NCBI GenBank assembly: GCA_002753185.1
Contig: PDZX01000013.1
Span: 1 to 64,000 of the forward strand
Source: Magnetococcales bacterium WMHbin3
GTDB lineage: Bacteria > Pseudomonadota > Magnetococcia > Magnetococcales > Magnetaquicoccaceae
Length of the DNA stretch: 64,000 nucleotides
Direction: 5' to 3'
The first letter of the stretch is position 1. Every line of letters starts with the position of its first letter. The notes below the pieces were generated by a model. It saw only the letters and a program-made list of their open reading frames with translations. It did no database searches and had not been told where the DNA came from. The translations under genes were made by a program, and so were the position numbers. Shown piece by piece: positions 56,146 through 64,000 of this stretch.

Positions 56146-58383
56146 TCACTTCCTGGCGCAATGGTCGCCCATCTTGCGATCCCAGTTGGCAATGTGGAAC
56201 GTAAACCAGTTCTTGACGAAGCTCAACAGGTCCAGAAGGATGGTATAGGCGCCCGAATCGATGCTTTTTTCGAAGATCTCCGCCTGAGCGCGAAAAATGG
56301 CATGCTGCGCCAGATGGTCCTGCATTGCCGGATCCTTGGCGCGCCGCATGAGCTGCTCCTCGCGGTCGAAATGGGCACGGGCGTGATCGAAAAGCTTCCT
56401 GGCCAGTTCCCGCAAGGTCGCAACGGGGGCACGCTCCCGCATGGCGCCGTGAAAGCGGTTCACCATGGCAAACAGCGTTTTGTGGTCGTCGTCGATCTCC
56501 AGGACGTTGACCAGCAGGCTGTTGTGCCAGGCGACCAGCTCGATTTGCCGTGGCGGCGACGGCATGGGGTGCAAATAGAGCGCATCCAGGGCGGCAAACA
56601 GCTCCTGACGCCGCAGATGCACATCGCGCATGGCTTCACCGGCCTCGGAGGACCGATCCCCGTTGAGCAGGGTGATGGCCCTGCTGGCCGCCTCATGCAT
56701 GGCCTGACACTTTCTCAGGGTATCCTGGAAAACGGGGATCTCCGCCAGCGGGGTGGCGCGATTGGCCTCGAGCCACTTGCCCACCTCGCTGTTTTCCCAG
56801 CTGGCGAAAGCCGTATTGCCCAGCCGCACGTTGCCGAAGGCCGCCTTTTCCAACTGCCCGATCATGGTCAGGATGTCACTCTTGAAGCGATACATCTCGA
56901 AGGGTTCCGCAAACCCCTCGAAAGAGAGCAGAGAGTCGTGGAAGGCATCGTTGTACTCGCGGGCAATCCTGGACAACACCCCGAACTGGTTGACGGAACC
57001 ATTGAGAAAACGGGTCATGCGCACGGAGCGCTCCAGCCTGGCCTTGACCTGCTGGGAGAACTGGTTGGTGCGGATGGCCGAGTCGTGACTGGTCTTGGTG
57101 AATTGGCTCGCATCCAGGGTTCTTTGCTCCATGTCGCGCACGGTGGCGGCCATCCGCGCGGCCTGACCGCCGATCTCTCCCATGCTGGCGACGCCGCGTT
57201 CGGCCTCCAGGACGACATTCCGGGTGGCGGTTTCCAGTTGGTGGGCGCTGTCTTGAATGGCGCCCATCGCATCCTTCAACTCGTGCATGCTGTCGGCCAC
57301 CTGCTGCGTGGTCAGGATCTGGTCATCGACGGCCAGGGCGATCTCCCGGTTGCCTTGTTCGATGCGTTCCACCCAATCGAAGATCTTGGTGGAAACCTGT
57401 GCCGCATCGCTGGAGCGGTCCTGAATTTCCTGAACCCGGATCACGATATCGCCGGTGGCCTGACTGGTCTGTCTGGCCAGGGCCTTGATTTCGCTGGCCA
57501 CCACCGCGAATCCCTTGCCGGCCTCGCCCGCCCCGGCCGCTTCGATGGAGGCGTTGAGGGCCAACATGTTGGTCTGATCCGCGATATCGTAAATGAAGTC
57601 CACCACCGCGCCGATCTCCCTGGCGGCGTTGGCCAGCGCATCCAGGACAAAGCCGAACTCGCTGGTCGCCTGGCTGGCGGCCGAGGCGGCCATGCTGGCC
57701 TGTTGACACTGCGCGTGGACCTGATGAAAGGAGTCCACCATCTCATCCGTGGCCGTGACCACCGTTCCGCTGACCGTCGTGGATCGGCGCAGCCGCTCCA
57801 TCACCCCGTGCAGGTCTTCCACCATCTCGTTGGCGGCGGACTGCACGGTGTGCAGAACGGCCTTCGATGCGTCGGACTCATGATTCACGAGGTCGATCTC
57901 ACGGGCAATCTCCATGGCGGATTGATTGAGGAGTCCCATGTGCTCGAGGATCCGGCTCAGATTGACCAGGGTGGCGGCCATTTCCTTGGCCAACTGGCTG
58001 TTGTCCTGATCGATCTCCCCGGCCAGTGTGAAGAGGGCGCCGACATCCTTGCCGAGATACTTGTGAATCTGAATCAGTTCCATGATCAACGACGAGGCGT
58101 TGCCGACCTGCATGCCGATGACACGGATTGCGTGTTGCAATTGGTCGTTCAGGAGGACAAACGGGTCCTGGGCAGGGGAGACGCCATGCACTCCCCGCTT
58201 GAGGAATTTCAGGATCAATGGATGGGCTGATTTCATGAAACGATCGATAATAGATAAAATTTTCTGATCATCACGGACGTCGGACACTCCCTCTTGCCCC
58301 CTCCTATCGATCACACCCCTTTTTCGGCTGCAAAAAATGCTCCGGCTCCAGGCGTTCAGGGTGTCGAGATCGGCATCGACCAT
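56146..58383 (-). CDS. soluble methyl-accepting protein with CZB-like and hemerythrin domains
   Basis: About 745 residues; the start is uncertain (58395 or 58473 also possible). No membrane helix. The MCP hairpin [18 protein letters not shown] lies at about 264-281, followed by a CZB-like region (about 494-574) whose zinc ligands are partly lost (SEVGKWL where CxLGKWL is usual). The C-terminal hemerythrin domain (about 612-745) has [15 protein letters not shown] in [13 protein letters not shown] in [10 protein letters not shown] and [16 protein letters not shown]. It is probably a cytoplasmic oxygen sensor for chemotaxis. Confidence 0.9.
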   Translation of the reverse strand: MVDADLDTLNAWSRSIFCSRKRGVIDRRGQEGVSDVRDDQKILSIIDRFMKSAHPLILKFLKRGVHGVSPAQDPFVLLNDQLQHAIRVIGMQVGNASSLIMELIQIHKYLGKDVGALFTLAGEIDQDNSQLAKEMAATLVNLSRILEHMGLLNQSAMEIAREIDLVNHESDASKAVLHTVQSAANEMVEDLHGVMERLRRSTTVSGTVVTATDEMVDSFHQVHAQCQQASMAASAASQATSEFGFVLDALANAAREIGAVVDFIYDIADQTNMLALNASIEAAGAGEAGKGFAVVASEIKALARQTSQATGDIVIRVQEIQDRSSDAAQVSTKIFDWVERIEQGNREIALAVDDQILTTQQVADSMHELKDAMGAIQDSAHQLETATRNVVLEAERGVASMGEIGGQAARMAATVRDMEQRTLDASQFTKTSHDSAIRTNQFSQQVKARLERSVRMTRFLNGSVNQFGVLSRIAREYNDAFHDSLLSFEGFAEPFEMYRFKSDILTMIGQLEKAAFGNVRLGNTAFASWENSEVGKWLEANRATPLAEIPVFQDTLRKCQAMHEAASRAITLLNGDRSSEAGEAMRDVHLRRQELFAALDALYLHPMPSPPRQIELVAWHNSLLVNVLEIDDDHKTLFAMVNRFHGAMRERAPVATLRELARKLFDHARAHFDREEQLMRRAKDPAMQDHLAQHAIFRAQAEIFEKSIDSGAYTILLDLLSFVKNWFTFHIANWDRKMGDHCARK

Positions 58384-58528
58384 ATCATACCGCATCTCCG
58401 GCTGGAAACGCCACAAGGAAGAAGCCGCCGGCAACCGAATCGGATCCTGCGGGCTGGTGGCGGGCCATTCCAACGAATCTGGCCGTTGCGGAGCGCGATG
58501 GGAGTGCCCTGATTGAGAAGAAACAAAA

Positions 58529-58561
58529 ATGCCGAAGCCTTCGCGAGGATGGCTTCGGCAT
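58529..58561 (-). terminator. rho-independent terminator beside the tRNA-Pro remnant
   Basis: A perfect 11-bp stem (ATGCCGAAGCC at 58529-58539 and its complement at 58551-58561) has a T run only on the minus strand. It lies 25 bases beyond the 3' end of the partial tRNA-Pro, as if it once ended that tRNA gene. Confidence 0.75.
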
Positions 58562-58585
58562 GAAGAGGGATCGAAGGAGAATGAA

Positions 58586-58635
58586 TGGTCGGGGTGGCGA
58601 GATTCGAACTCACGACCCCAGCGACCCGAACGCTG
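58586..58635 (-). repeat. att-like partial copy of tRNA-Pro (3' half)
   Basis: 50 bases identical to the 3' half of the tRNA-Pro at 61185-61234, including CCA, the T arm and the anticodon region up to CGCTG. It then diverges completely. It is the expected displaced end after insertion of an element into the tRNA. Confidence 0.9.
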
Positions 58636-58653
58636 GAATACCGGCTTTTTGGC

Positions 58654-58723
58654 GTTTCCGCATATTGCGCTATCTCTTATAAAATCAATACATTATTTGC
58701 TTGACGTTTCCGCGAGTTTCCGC
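58654..58723. repeat. three GTTTCCGC repeats next to the att site
   Basis: GTTTCCGC occurs at 58654, 58706 and 58716 within 70 bases of the tRNA fragment. Spaced short repeats beside an attachment site are typical of integrase arm sites. No integrase gene is seen. Confidence 0.5.
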
Positions 58724-58844
58724 TAATTTCTCTCCAGTGGCCGCTGACCGCATTTCCGGCCAGATGGCCGCCGTGTTGAACGGCACCCCCAAGGCCGAGT
58801 GCTTCCCATCTCTCCCAAACGAACCGCAACAGGAGTTTGATCCC

Positions 58845-59090
58845 ATGCTGACCGTGACCCTGCCCGATGATCTGGCAAGATCGTTTCGCACCCTGGCCGA
58901 AGAAGCCGGGCAAACCCTGCATGAGTGCGTCGTGTCGGCCATGCGTCGTTATCTGGAAGAGATGGAGGAGCGGGAAGACATGGAAGATGCCCGGCTTGCC
59001 TTGGAGTCTTACCGGCAAAATCCAGAAGGTGCGTTGAGTATTGACGATGTGCTGAATCTGTGTGGTCTTTCCAGGAAGGATGTATCGTGA
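58845..59090 (+). CDS. ribbon-helix-helix antitoxin-like protein
   Basis: 81 residues. MLTVTLPDDLARSFRTLAEEAGQTLHECVVSAMRRYLEEM is a ribbon-helix-helix pattern. AGGAG lies about 10 bases upstream of the ATG. The stop overlaps the GTG of a RelE-like gene, as in relBE-type pairs. It lies within the tRNA-Pro element. Confidence 0.8.
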   Translation: MLTVTLPDDLARSFRTLAEEAGQTLHECVVSAMRRYLEEMEEREDMEDARLALESYRQNPEGALSIDDVLNLCGLSRKDVS

Positions 59091-59300
59091 CCTGGACAGT
59101 GGTTTGGGATGCCGCCGCATCTCCAGAGGGCGATCGGATTGTCAGTTGATCCACGGCCACCAGGATCATGCACGCTGAAAGGCATTCCGAACGTCTGGCG
59201 TATCCGCGAGGGTGATTATCGCATCATCTATTCCATCCAGGATGACCGACTGGTGGTCCTGATCGTCAAGATCGGCCATCGGCGCGAAGTCTACCGCTGA
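59087..59300 (+). pseudogene. RelE/ParE-like toxin, deleted and frameshifted
   Basis: The GTG at 59087 begins MTWTVVWDAAAS, a normal RelE start, but reaches a stop after 20 codons. The second half is in another frame (about 59150-59300: PRPPGSCTLKGIPNVWRIREGDY...VVLIVKIGHRREVYR), a clear RelE C-terminus. About 20 residues are missing between the two. The toxin is therefore inactive while the antitoxin is intact. Confidence 0.75.
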
Positions 59301-59309
59301 TCACCGAAT

Positions 59310-59364
59310 GCCCGGCCTACCGCGACGGCGGGAAGAGGTGGCACCTTCACCACCCTGGCCGGGC
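59310..59364. other. stem-loop in a 240-bp intergenic stretch
   Basis: Arms GCCCGGCC (59310-59317) and GGCCGGGC (59357-59364) form a perfect 8-bp stem around a 39-nt region that can fold again. There is no T run. No RNA family is recognised. Confidence 0.4.
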
Positions 59365-59544
59365 TACCCCTTTGAAGGTACGCCGATGAAGGAGAATCGG
59401 GCGCATGGTTGATTCGCAAGCTGAATGGCTTCATCAACCTATCGCGTCCCTTATCCTCCATAATGTAGAGTCTTCCCCAGTTGCGCAACGTTTCTGGCTT
59501 CCAGCCCGATCATCTGGACGCCATGCCACCTTGGAGAAGACATC

Positions 59545-59838
59545 ATGAATACTGAACAAATTCCTCAACGAATCCGTCAAGCCCCCACCCTGGCCGCAAG
59601 CGCGGCGATCATCGAACGCTTGGCGCGTTCCCCCGCAACCCAACGTCCCATGTTGAAACGTCCGGGTGCGGCAGCGTATCTGGCCATCGGCGTGAGTACG
59701 CTGGAAAAAATGGCCCTTACCGGCGGCGGGCCGCGATTCATCAAGCTTGGGAAAACTGTTGTCTATGACCCCCACGACCTGGATAGCTGGTTGGAGTCGC
59801 GGAAGGTTTTCAGCACCAGCTATCGATGGCGGTTGTAA
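59545..59838 (+). CDS. AlpA/excisionase-like helix-turn-helix protein
   Basis: 97 residues. The C-terminal half (LKRPGAAAYLAIGVSTLEKMALTGGGPRF...LDSWLESRK) is the winged-helix excisionase/AlpA domain used by phages and islands to control excision. It lies inside the tRNA-bounded region and supports an integrated element. Confidence 0.85.
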   Translation: MNTEQIPQRIRQAPTLAASAAIIERLARSPATQRPMLKRPGAAAYLAIGVSTLEKMALTGGGPRFIKLGKTVVYDPHDLDSWLESRKVFSTSYRWRL

Positions 59839-59922
59839 ACTCCCCAAGCCACGCAAAATGAAAACCGCCGGGGAGCGGGAAACTCACCCGGCGGGAAACC
59901 ATGGACGCGGGCACAGTATACC

Positions 59923-60252
59923 GTGCCAGACCGTCGAGGGCAACCACCAACTCTGGCCGAAATCGAATCGGCGTTGGCCGCTCTTGACCCTGGATGCGAC
60001 CGGGAAAAATGGTTCACCGTCGGCGCGGCACTCAAGAACAGGCTTGGCGACCAAGAAGGATTCCACCTGTTCGACCATTGGAGCCGGGGCGGCGCATCGT
60101 ACAACCTTGCCCCCTGGCGAAACAAGCGCGATGATGGCCGCCTTGACCAGTCAAGCCCGATTGGTCGAAAGCACGGAGCTTGTTCAACGTATCGAAGAAG
60201 TTGGAGGAAACCGGATGACCAGTATTTTATCGAACAGGGTCAAGCGGTTTGA
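59923..60252 (+). pseudogene. PriCT-2 primase fragment
   Basis: The frame (starting GTG) carries IESALAALDPGCDREKWFTVG and FHLFDHWSRGGASYN, the PriCT-2 domain found in phage and plasmid primase-helicases. After about 50 residues similarity stops, and neither a primase nor a helicase domain is attached. A remnant of a replication gene. Confidence 0.62.
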
Positions 60253-60331
60253 ACAGGGCGATGGCAAAGCCAACGGAGACGGATGGTTGGCGCGTTATTT
60301 GGCGGACATCAGGGATCTTCAAGCCGGATGA
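60131..60331 (+). CDS. small hypothetical protein of the element
   Basis: 66 residues (MMAALTSQARLVE...NRVKRFEQGDGKANGDGWLARYLADIRDLQAG). It overlaps the primase remnant in another frame. The regular helical C-terminus and close spacing to the next small frame suggest it is coding. Function unknown. Confidence 0.4.
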   Translation: MMAALTSQARLVESTELVQRIEEVGGNRMTSILSNRVKRFEQGDGKANGDGWLARYLADIRDLQAG

Positions 60332-60340
60332 AAACGTTTT

Positions 60341-60514
60341 GTGCCGATGACGCCGGAAGGGATCGAACGCGAGGATGCGGAACTTGCACACACGGCGGAA
60401 GGTCGGCGGGTCTTGGCGGCGTACCGGTGCGGTGCCCGAATGGGGGGCTATGTGCGGAGGAAGATAATTGATGTGCCGGACGGGGAACCGCGCATTTGGG
60501 GGTGGACGCCTTGA
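60341..60514 (+). CDS. small hypothetical protein of the element
   Basis: 57 residues from GTG (or ATG at 60347): VPMTPEGIEREDAELAHTAE...MGGYVRRKIIDVPDGEPRIWGW. It begins 9 bases after the previous small frame. The amino-acid pattern looks protein-like, unlike the other frames here. Function unknown. Confidence 0.4.
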   Translation: MPMTPEGIEREDAELAHTAEGRRVLAAYRCGARMGGYVRRKIIDVPDGEPRIWGWTP

Positions 60515-60592
60515 ACTTCGACTGCCTGGGCTGGCGCAACGGAACAGATGGATGACGAGACAGGGGCGGAACCACCCACCAGGGAGTGATCA

Positions 60593-60961
60593 TCACCTGG
60601 TGGGGGCAAGCAATCCCTGGCCAGGGGCAGGCATGCGCATCTCCTGACTGGCAGGGACATACTGCACGGGGAGGGGCCATGCCCGCATGAGTCCGAAAAG
60701 CAGGCCGATCCCGCCAAGGATCATGGCCCCCATCTTGATCACCATGCGGAGTTCCAGTTCCTTCATGTCCCGCTTCAGTTCGATCTTGGCGGCTTCGACA
60801 TCGCCCTTGATGGCCAACTCCTTGAGCCGCGTTTCTTCCACCTTCTGAAGGACATTTGACAGTGCCTTGGCCTGGGCTTCGGCTTGGGCAGGCGGCACCC
60901 CGGCGCTTTCCAATTCCTTCACAAAGGCCAGCGTGTCAAACGGGATGGCAATGGTGGTCAT
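60593..60961 (-). CDS. DUF1640-like coiled-coil membrane protein
   Basis: 122 residues. MTTIAIPFDTLAFVKELESAGVPPAQAEAQAKAL is typical of the DUF1640/CCDC90-like family. A coiled coil (about 35-72) and one membrane helix (about 75-93, IKMGAMILGGIGLLFGLM) follow. The family is frequent in mobile regions, and its role is unknown. It is a complete gene within the tRNA-Pro element. Confidence 0.75.
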   Translation of the reverse strand: MTTIAIPFDTLAFVKELESAGVPPAQAEAQAKALSNVLQKVEETRLKELAIKGDVEAAKIELKRDMKELELRMVIKMGAMILGGIGLLFGLMRAWPLPVQYVPASQEMRMPAPGQGLLAPTR

Positions 60962-61146
60962 GGGGTTTTCTCCTGGCAGGCTAATCCGGGCCGGGGGCTG
61001 TTCACCCTCTGACCGGGAGCAACTGACAGGCGCGAGGAAGGCGGGCCGACTCTCTCACCCTGGAAGCGCAAGCGCCATCCTGTCACGGGTTTGACGAACT
61101 CCCGAATTTTTTCCAATTGATTGCTATTTCGATTGCTGAAACAAAA

Positions 61147-61169
61147 ACAGCCACCTTGCGAGTGGCTGT
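61147..61169 (-). terminator. terminator after tRNA-Pro
   Basis: An 8-bp stem (ACAGCCAC at 61147-61154, GTGGCTGT at 61162-61169) is followed on the minus strand by TTTTTGTTT. It lies 16 bases after the CCA end. Confidence 0.75.
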
Positions 61170-61184
61170 AAGTGTTTGATTTAT

Positions 61185-61261
61185 TGGTCGGGGTGGCGAG
61201 ATTCGAACTCACGACCCCAGCGACCCGAACGCTGTGCTCTACCAGACTGAGCCACACCCCG
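61185..61261 (-). tRNA. tRNA-Pro (anticodon CGG), CCA encoded
   Basis: Read on the minus strand: acceptor CGGGGTG/CACCCCG, D arm GCTC-AGTCTGGTA-GAGC, anticodon arm CAGCG-TTCGGGT-CGCTG with anticodon CGG and G37, T arm GTGAG-TTCGAAT-CTCGC, discriminator A and an encoded CCA. Its 3' 50 bases are duplicated at 58586-58635. Confidence 0.96.
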
Positions 61262-61303
61262 ACAAATCAATTCCAACAGGATAATACACAACCCGCATCC
61301 GGG

Positions 61304-62314
61304 TCAATAGTCTCTCTCAACGGAAAAATCGGCCAGCATGGCCATGGCCTCCCGTTCCGGGGTATCCGGGAGCACGGTCAATCGCTCCTTGGCTTCGCGC
61401 ACGAAGGCCCTGGCGCGTTGCATGGCATACTCCAGGGAACCCCGCTCGCGCACCAGGCGGATGGCCCGTTGCAATCCGTCGGGCGGGATCTCGCGGCGCT
61501 CCAGGCAGGCGACCCAGAAGGCCCGCTCCTCCTCGCTGCCGTGACGATAGGCGTGAATCACCGGCAGGGTGATCTTCCCCTCCTGGAAATCGTCACCCAC
61601 GGTCTTGCCCAACACCTCGTTGGTGGCCGAATAATCCAGGGTGTCGTCCACCACCTGATAGGCGTTGCCCAGCAACAGGCCGTAACTGGCCAGGGCCTCC
61701 TCCTCGACGGCGGAACGGCCACCGAGCAGCGCACCCAGACGGGCGGCGGCGGCAAACAGCGTCGAGGTCTTGCACTGCACCACTTCCAGATAGTGCTCCT
61801 CGGTGGTGGAGAGATGATTGGTGGCCACCAGTTGCATCACCTCGCCCTCGGAAATGACCGCACAGGCGTCGGCGATCACCCGCAATACCGCCAGGTTGCC
61901 ATGCGCCACCAGGATCTGAAAGGACCGGGAAAAAAGAAAATCCCCCACCAGAACCGGCGCCTTGATCCCCCAGACCGAATTGGCCGTCGCCCTGCCCCGC
62001 CGGGTGTCGGAACGGTCCACCACGTCGTCGTGCAGCAGCGTGGCGGTGTGGATGAACTCCACCACCGCAGCCAGCAGGGCGTCGTCGTTGCCGCGATATC
62101 CGAACATCCGCGCGGACAGTAGGGTCAATACCGGTCGCAGCCGCTTGCCGCCGCTGGAGACGATGTGCCCACCCAGGGTCGGAATCAACGCGACCTGCGA
62201 GTCCAACTGCTCCAGAATGATCGCGTTGGTCCGCTCCAGATCCGGACCAATGAGGTCCTTCAGGCGCTGCAATACCGGCGGCAGATTGTTGGAGGCTGGC
62301 GAGGATGCGGTCAT
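61304..62314 (-). CDS. ispB: polyprenyl (octaprenyl-type) diphosphate synthase
   Basis: 336 residues from the ATG at 62314. It makes the side chain of ubiquinone or menaquinone from IPP and an allylic diphosphate. Both aspartate-rich motifs are present, LLHDDVVDRSDTRRG (about 88-102) and YQVVDDTLDYSA (about 215-226), with GGKRLRP near the start. The open frame reaches 62371, but the extra 19 residues do not look like a homologous start. Confidence 0.93.
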   Translation of the reverse strand: MTASSPASNNLPPVLQRLKDLIGPDLERTNAIILEQLDSQVALIPTLGGHIVSSGGKRLRPVLTLLSARMFGYRGNDDALLAAVVEFIHTATLLHDDVVDRSDTRRGRATANSVWGIKAPVLVGDFLFSRSFQILVAHGNLAVLRVIADACAVISEGEVMQLVATNHLSTTEEHYLEVVQCKTSTLFAAAARLGALLGGRSAVEEEALASYGLLLGNAYQVVDDTLDYSATNEVLGKTVGDDFQEGKITLPVIHAYRHGSEEERAFWVACLERREIPPDGLQRAIRLVRERGSLEYAMQRARAFVREAKERLTVLPDTPEREAMAMLADFSVERDY

Positions 62315-62424
62315 GGTGCGCTGGAACAATATGCAAATATGATGAATTAGTGATACAAGGTGAACAGACAATAGGGCGATGCCCCCAAACCGTCAAGTGC
62401 TCATGACCATCCGGGAGACTCTTT

Positions 62425-63069
62425 TTGAAAAAATCACCCGAACACCACCAAAAACACGATGATTTCCGCTCACTCTGGCGTCCGTCCGGGGTGCGGTTGC
62501 GCCTGGCCTCGGCCTCGGAACGGCGACGGACATTGCTCGAACAGGTGGGCCTGCGCCCGGAGGTGCATCCCACCCACGTGGACGAATCCCGCCTGCCCGG
62601 CGAGGAGGCGGAGGATTACGTGGAACGGCTCGCCCGCCTCAAGGCCGCCGCAGGCCGCGATCCGAACGTGGAGCTGGTGCTGGGGGCCGATACCGCCGTG
62701 GTCCTGGACAAGGAGATCCTGGGCAAGCCAGCCGACGCACAGGAGGCGGTGGCCATGCTGACCCGCCTATCGGGACGGTCCCACCGGGTGCTGACCGGGG
62801 TGACGCTCATGGGCCACCCCTGTCCGGAAGGACGCTCCCTGGTGGTGGCGTCCCAGGTGTGGATCAAGGAACTCAGCCAGACGGAAATCCGCGCCTACGT
62901 GGCCAGCGGCGAACCCATGGACAAGGCGGGGGCCTACGGGATCCAAGGCCTGGGGGCCTTCCTGGTGGCCAGGGTGGAGGGATCCTGGTCCGGGGTGGCG
63001 GGATTGCCCTTGTACGAAACTTTGGGGTTGCTTGCGAGTTTTGGGTTGACATTTGCATCGGAGGAGTGA
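62425..63069 (+). CDS. maf: Maf-family nucleotide pyrophosphatase
   Basis: 214 residues from TTG at 62425. The Maf signature RLRLASASERRRTLLEQVGL, the GADTAVVLD motif and DKAGAYGIQGLGA are clear. These enzymes hydrolyse non-canonical or modified NTPs and affect septum formation. GGGAGA lies upstream of the TTG. Its last bases carry the promoter of rplU. Confidence 0.9.
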   Translation: MKKSPEHHQKHDDFRSLWRPSGVRLRLASASERRRTLLEQVGLRPEVHPTHVDESRLPGEEAEDYVERLARLKAAAGRDPNVELVLGADTAVVLDKEILGKPADAQEAVAMLTRLSGRSHRVLTGVTLMGHPCPEGRSLVVASQVWIKELSQTEIRAYVASGEPMDKAGAYGIQGLGAFLVARVEGSWSGVAGLPLYETLGLLASFGLTFASEE

Positions 63070-63075
63070 TAATAG
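63046..63075 (+). promoter_or_regulatory. likely promoter of the rplU-rpmA-obgE operon
   Basis: TTGACA (63046-63051) overlaps the 3' end of maf. A GATAATAG follows (GATAAT at 63067, TAATAG at 63070; 15-18 bases spacing). GGAAGGAG precedes the rplU ATG. Confidence 0.5.
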
Positions 63076-63126
63076 CCCCTTTTACGCAGTATCCCCCGCA
63101 CGGTTCGCAAGGAAGGAGTGGTTGAC

Positions 63127-63435
63127 ATGTATGCAGTCGTCCGCACAGGCGGAAAACAATACAAAATGGCGGTCAATGATGTCGTGCGCGTCGAGAAATT
63201 GCCGGGCGCCGAGGGCGAGGAGATCCATTTCGACGACGTGCTGCTCGTCTCCGCCGATGGGGGCGTCAAGGCCGGCGCCGCCGCCGAGCAGAGCCGCGTA
63301 ACCGGCACCATCCTGCGGCAGTTCCGCGACAAGAAGGTGCTGGTCTTCAAAAAGAAGCGGCGCAAGAACTACCGGCGCACGCACGGACACCGGCAACACC
63401 TGACCGAATTGCGGGTCACGGCGATCACCCCCTGA
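63127..63435 (+). CDS. rplU: 50S ribosomal protein L21
   Basis: 102 residues, the normal length. MYAVVRTGGKQYKMAVNDVVRVEKL is the conserved start, and KKKRRKNYRRTHGHRQ is the basic rRNA-binding segment. The ATG at 63127 has GGAAGGAG 8 bases upstream. First of the universal L21-L27-Obg cluster. Confidence 0.98.
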   Translation: MYAVVRTGGKQYKMAVNDVVRVEKLPGAEGEEIHFDDVLLVSADGGVKAGAAAEQSRVTGTILRQFRDKKVLVFKKKRRKNYRRTHGHRQHLTELRVTAITP

Positions 63436-63466
63436 CCCCTTTCATTGAATCCTTGGGAGAATACAA

Positions 63467-63718
63467 ATGGCGCATAAAAAAGCAGGCGGCAGCACGCGCA
63501 ACGGACGTGACTCCGCCGGACGCCGGCTCGGCGTCAAACGGTACGGCGGCCAGGCCGTCATCCCCGGCAACATCCTGATCCGGCAGCGCGGCTCCGAAGT
63601 CTACCCCGGCGAAGGGGTGGGCATGGGCCGGGATTTCACCCTCTATGCCATGGTGGCGGGCACCGTGCAATTCGGCGAGCGCAACAATCGCCGCTTCGTG
63701 CATGTGGTTGCCTCCTGA
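63467..63718 (+). CDS. rpmA: 50S ribosomal protein L27
   Basis: 83 residues. [25 protein letters not shown] is the invariant N-terminus reaching the peptidyl-transferase centre. GGGAGA lies upstream of the ATG. It lies 31 bases after rplU. Confidence 0.98.
   Translation: MAHKKAGGSTRNGRDSAGRRLGVKRYGGQAVIPGNILIRQRGSEVYPGEGVGMGRDFTLYAMVAGTVQFGERNNRRFVHVVAS

Positions 63719-64000
<282 letters not shown>

Noticed and set aside
58586-58635. A second functional tRNA-Pro
   Set aside because: Only the 3' half is present. The 5' acceptor strand and D arm are missing.

Overview
The window looks like the chromosome of a GC-rich, Gram-negative proteobacterium. It has LPS/Kdo genes (waaA, lpxK), an outer-membrane secretin, an outer-membrane cytochrome porin and ubiquinone-type polyprenyl synthesis. 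The mix of hemerythrin chemoreceptors, very long TPR proteins, MSHA-like pilus genes and stacked c-di-GMP genes would fit a deep-branching motile lineage such as the Magnetococcia. That placement is inference only: no rRNA gene and no magnetosome gene is visible.

Layout. 0.1-5.5 kb (minus): a pilus/type II secretion block (GspM, GspL, MshK/GspC-like, PilM/PilN-like and PilO-like proteins) with rmlA translationally coupled inside it. 5.7-10.6 kb (plus): a major prepilin with a strong terminator, then two TPR proteins with C-terminal GT9-like domains. 10.7-12.5 kb: an MntA/HepT toxin-antitoxin pair, a broken BrnA-like antitoxin and an unusual 1-kb array of about 23 REP-like units. 12.5-25.4 kb (minus): the main MSHA-type operon of secretin, TPR protein, ExeA-like ATPase with a giant coiled coil and SPOR domain, assembly ATPase, inner-membrane platform, a prepilin and a pilin-like protein with two DUF1566 domains. 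A Uma2 endonuclease and a nucleotidyltransferase are inserted in the middle. 25.7-28.1 kb: waaA-lpxK. 28.1-34.2 kb: diguanylate cyclase, CZB chemoreceptor and GAF-GGDEF-EAL protein. 34.2-40.3 kb: an electron conduit of monoheme cytochrome, decaheme MtrA-like protein, MtrB-like porin, nine-heme/cytochrome b membrane protein and Sel1 protein. 40.5-42.7 kb: a membrane patatin. 42.9-46.7 kb: bioBDA and pyrF. 46.7-48.1 kb: an NTase/HI0074-type pair and a BrnT/BrnA pair with a palindromic operator. 48.2-51.4 kb: a membrane protein, a DegT-family protein without its catalytic lysine, and an AAA ATPase split by an in-frame stop. 51.5-56.1 kb (minus): a redox operon of Tat-exported aldo/keto reductase, DUF6599, DUF362 and NapH-like ferredoxin. 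56.1-58.4 kb: a soluble MCP with a C-terminal hemerythrin domain. 58.6-61.2 kb: a decayed element flanked by a 50-bp duplication of the 3' half of tRNA-Pro(CGG). 61.3-64 kb: ispB, maf, rplU, rpmA and the start of obgE.

Themes. The pilus blocks, rmlA and the TPR/GT9-like proteins suggest a glycosylated surface pilus. The cytochrome cluster encodes a route from the quinone pool to the cell surface. Sensory and c-di-GMP genes lie between the two. Toxin-antitoxin and nucleotidyltransferase modules (10.8, 16.9, 46.7, 47.5 and 58.8 kb) and a tRNA-targeted element mark the sites of gene exchange.
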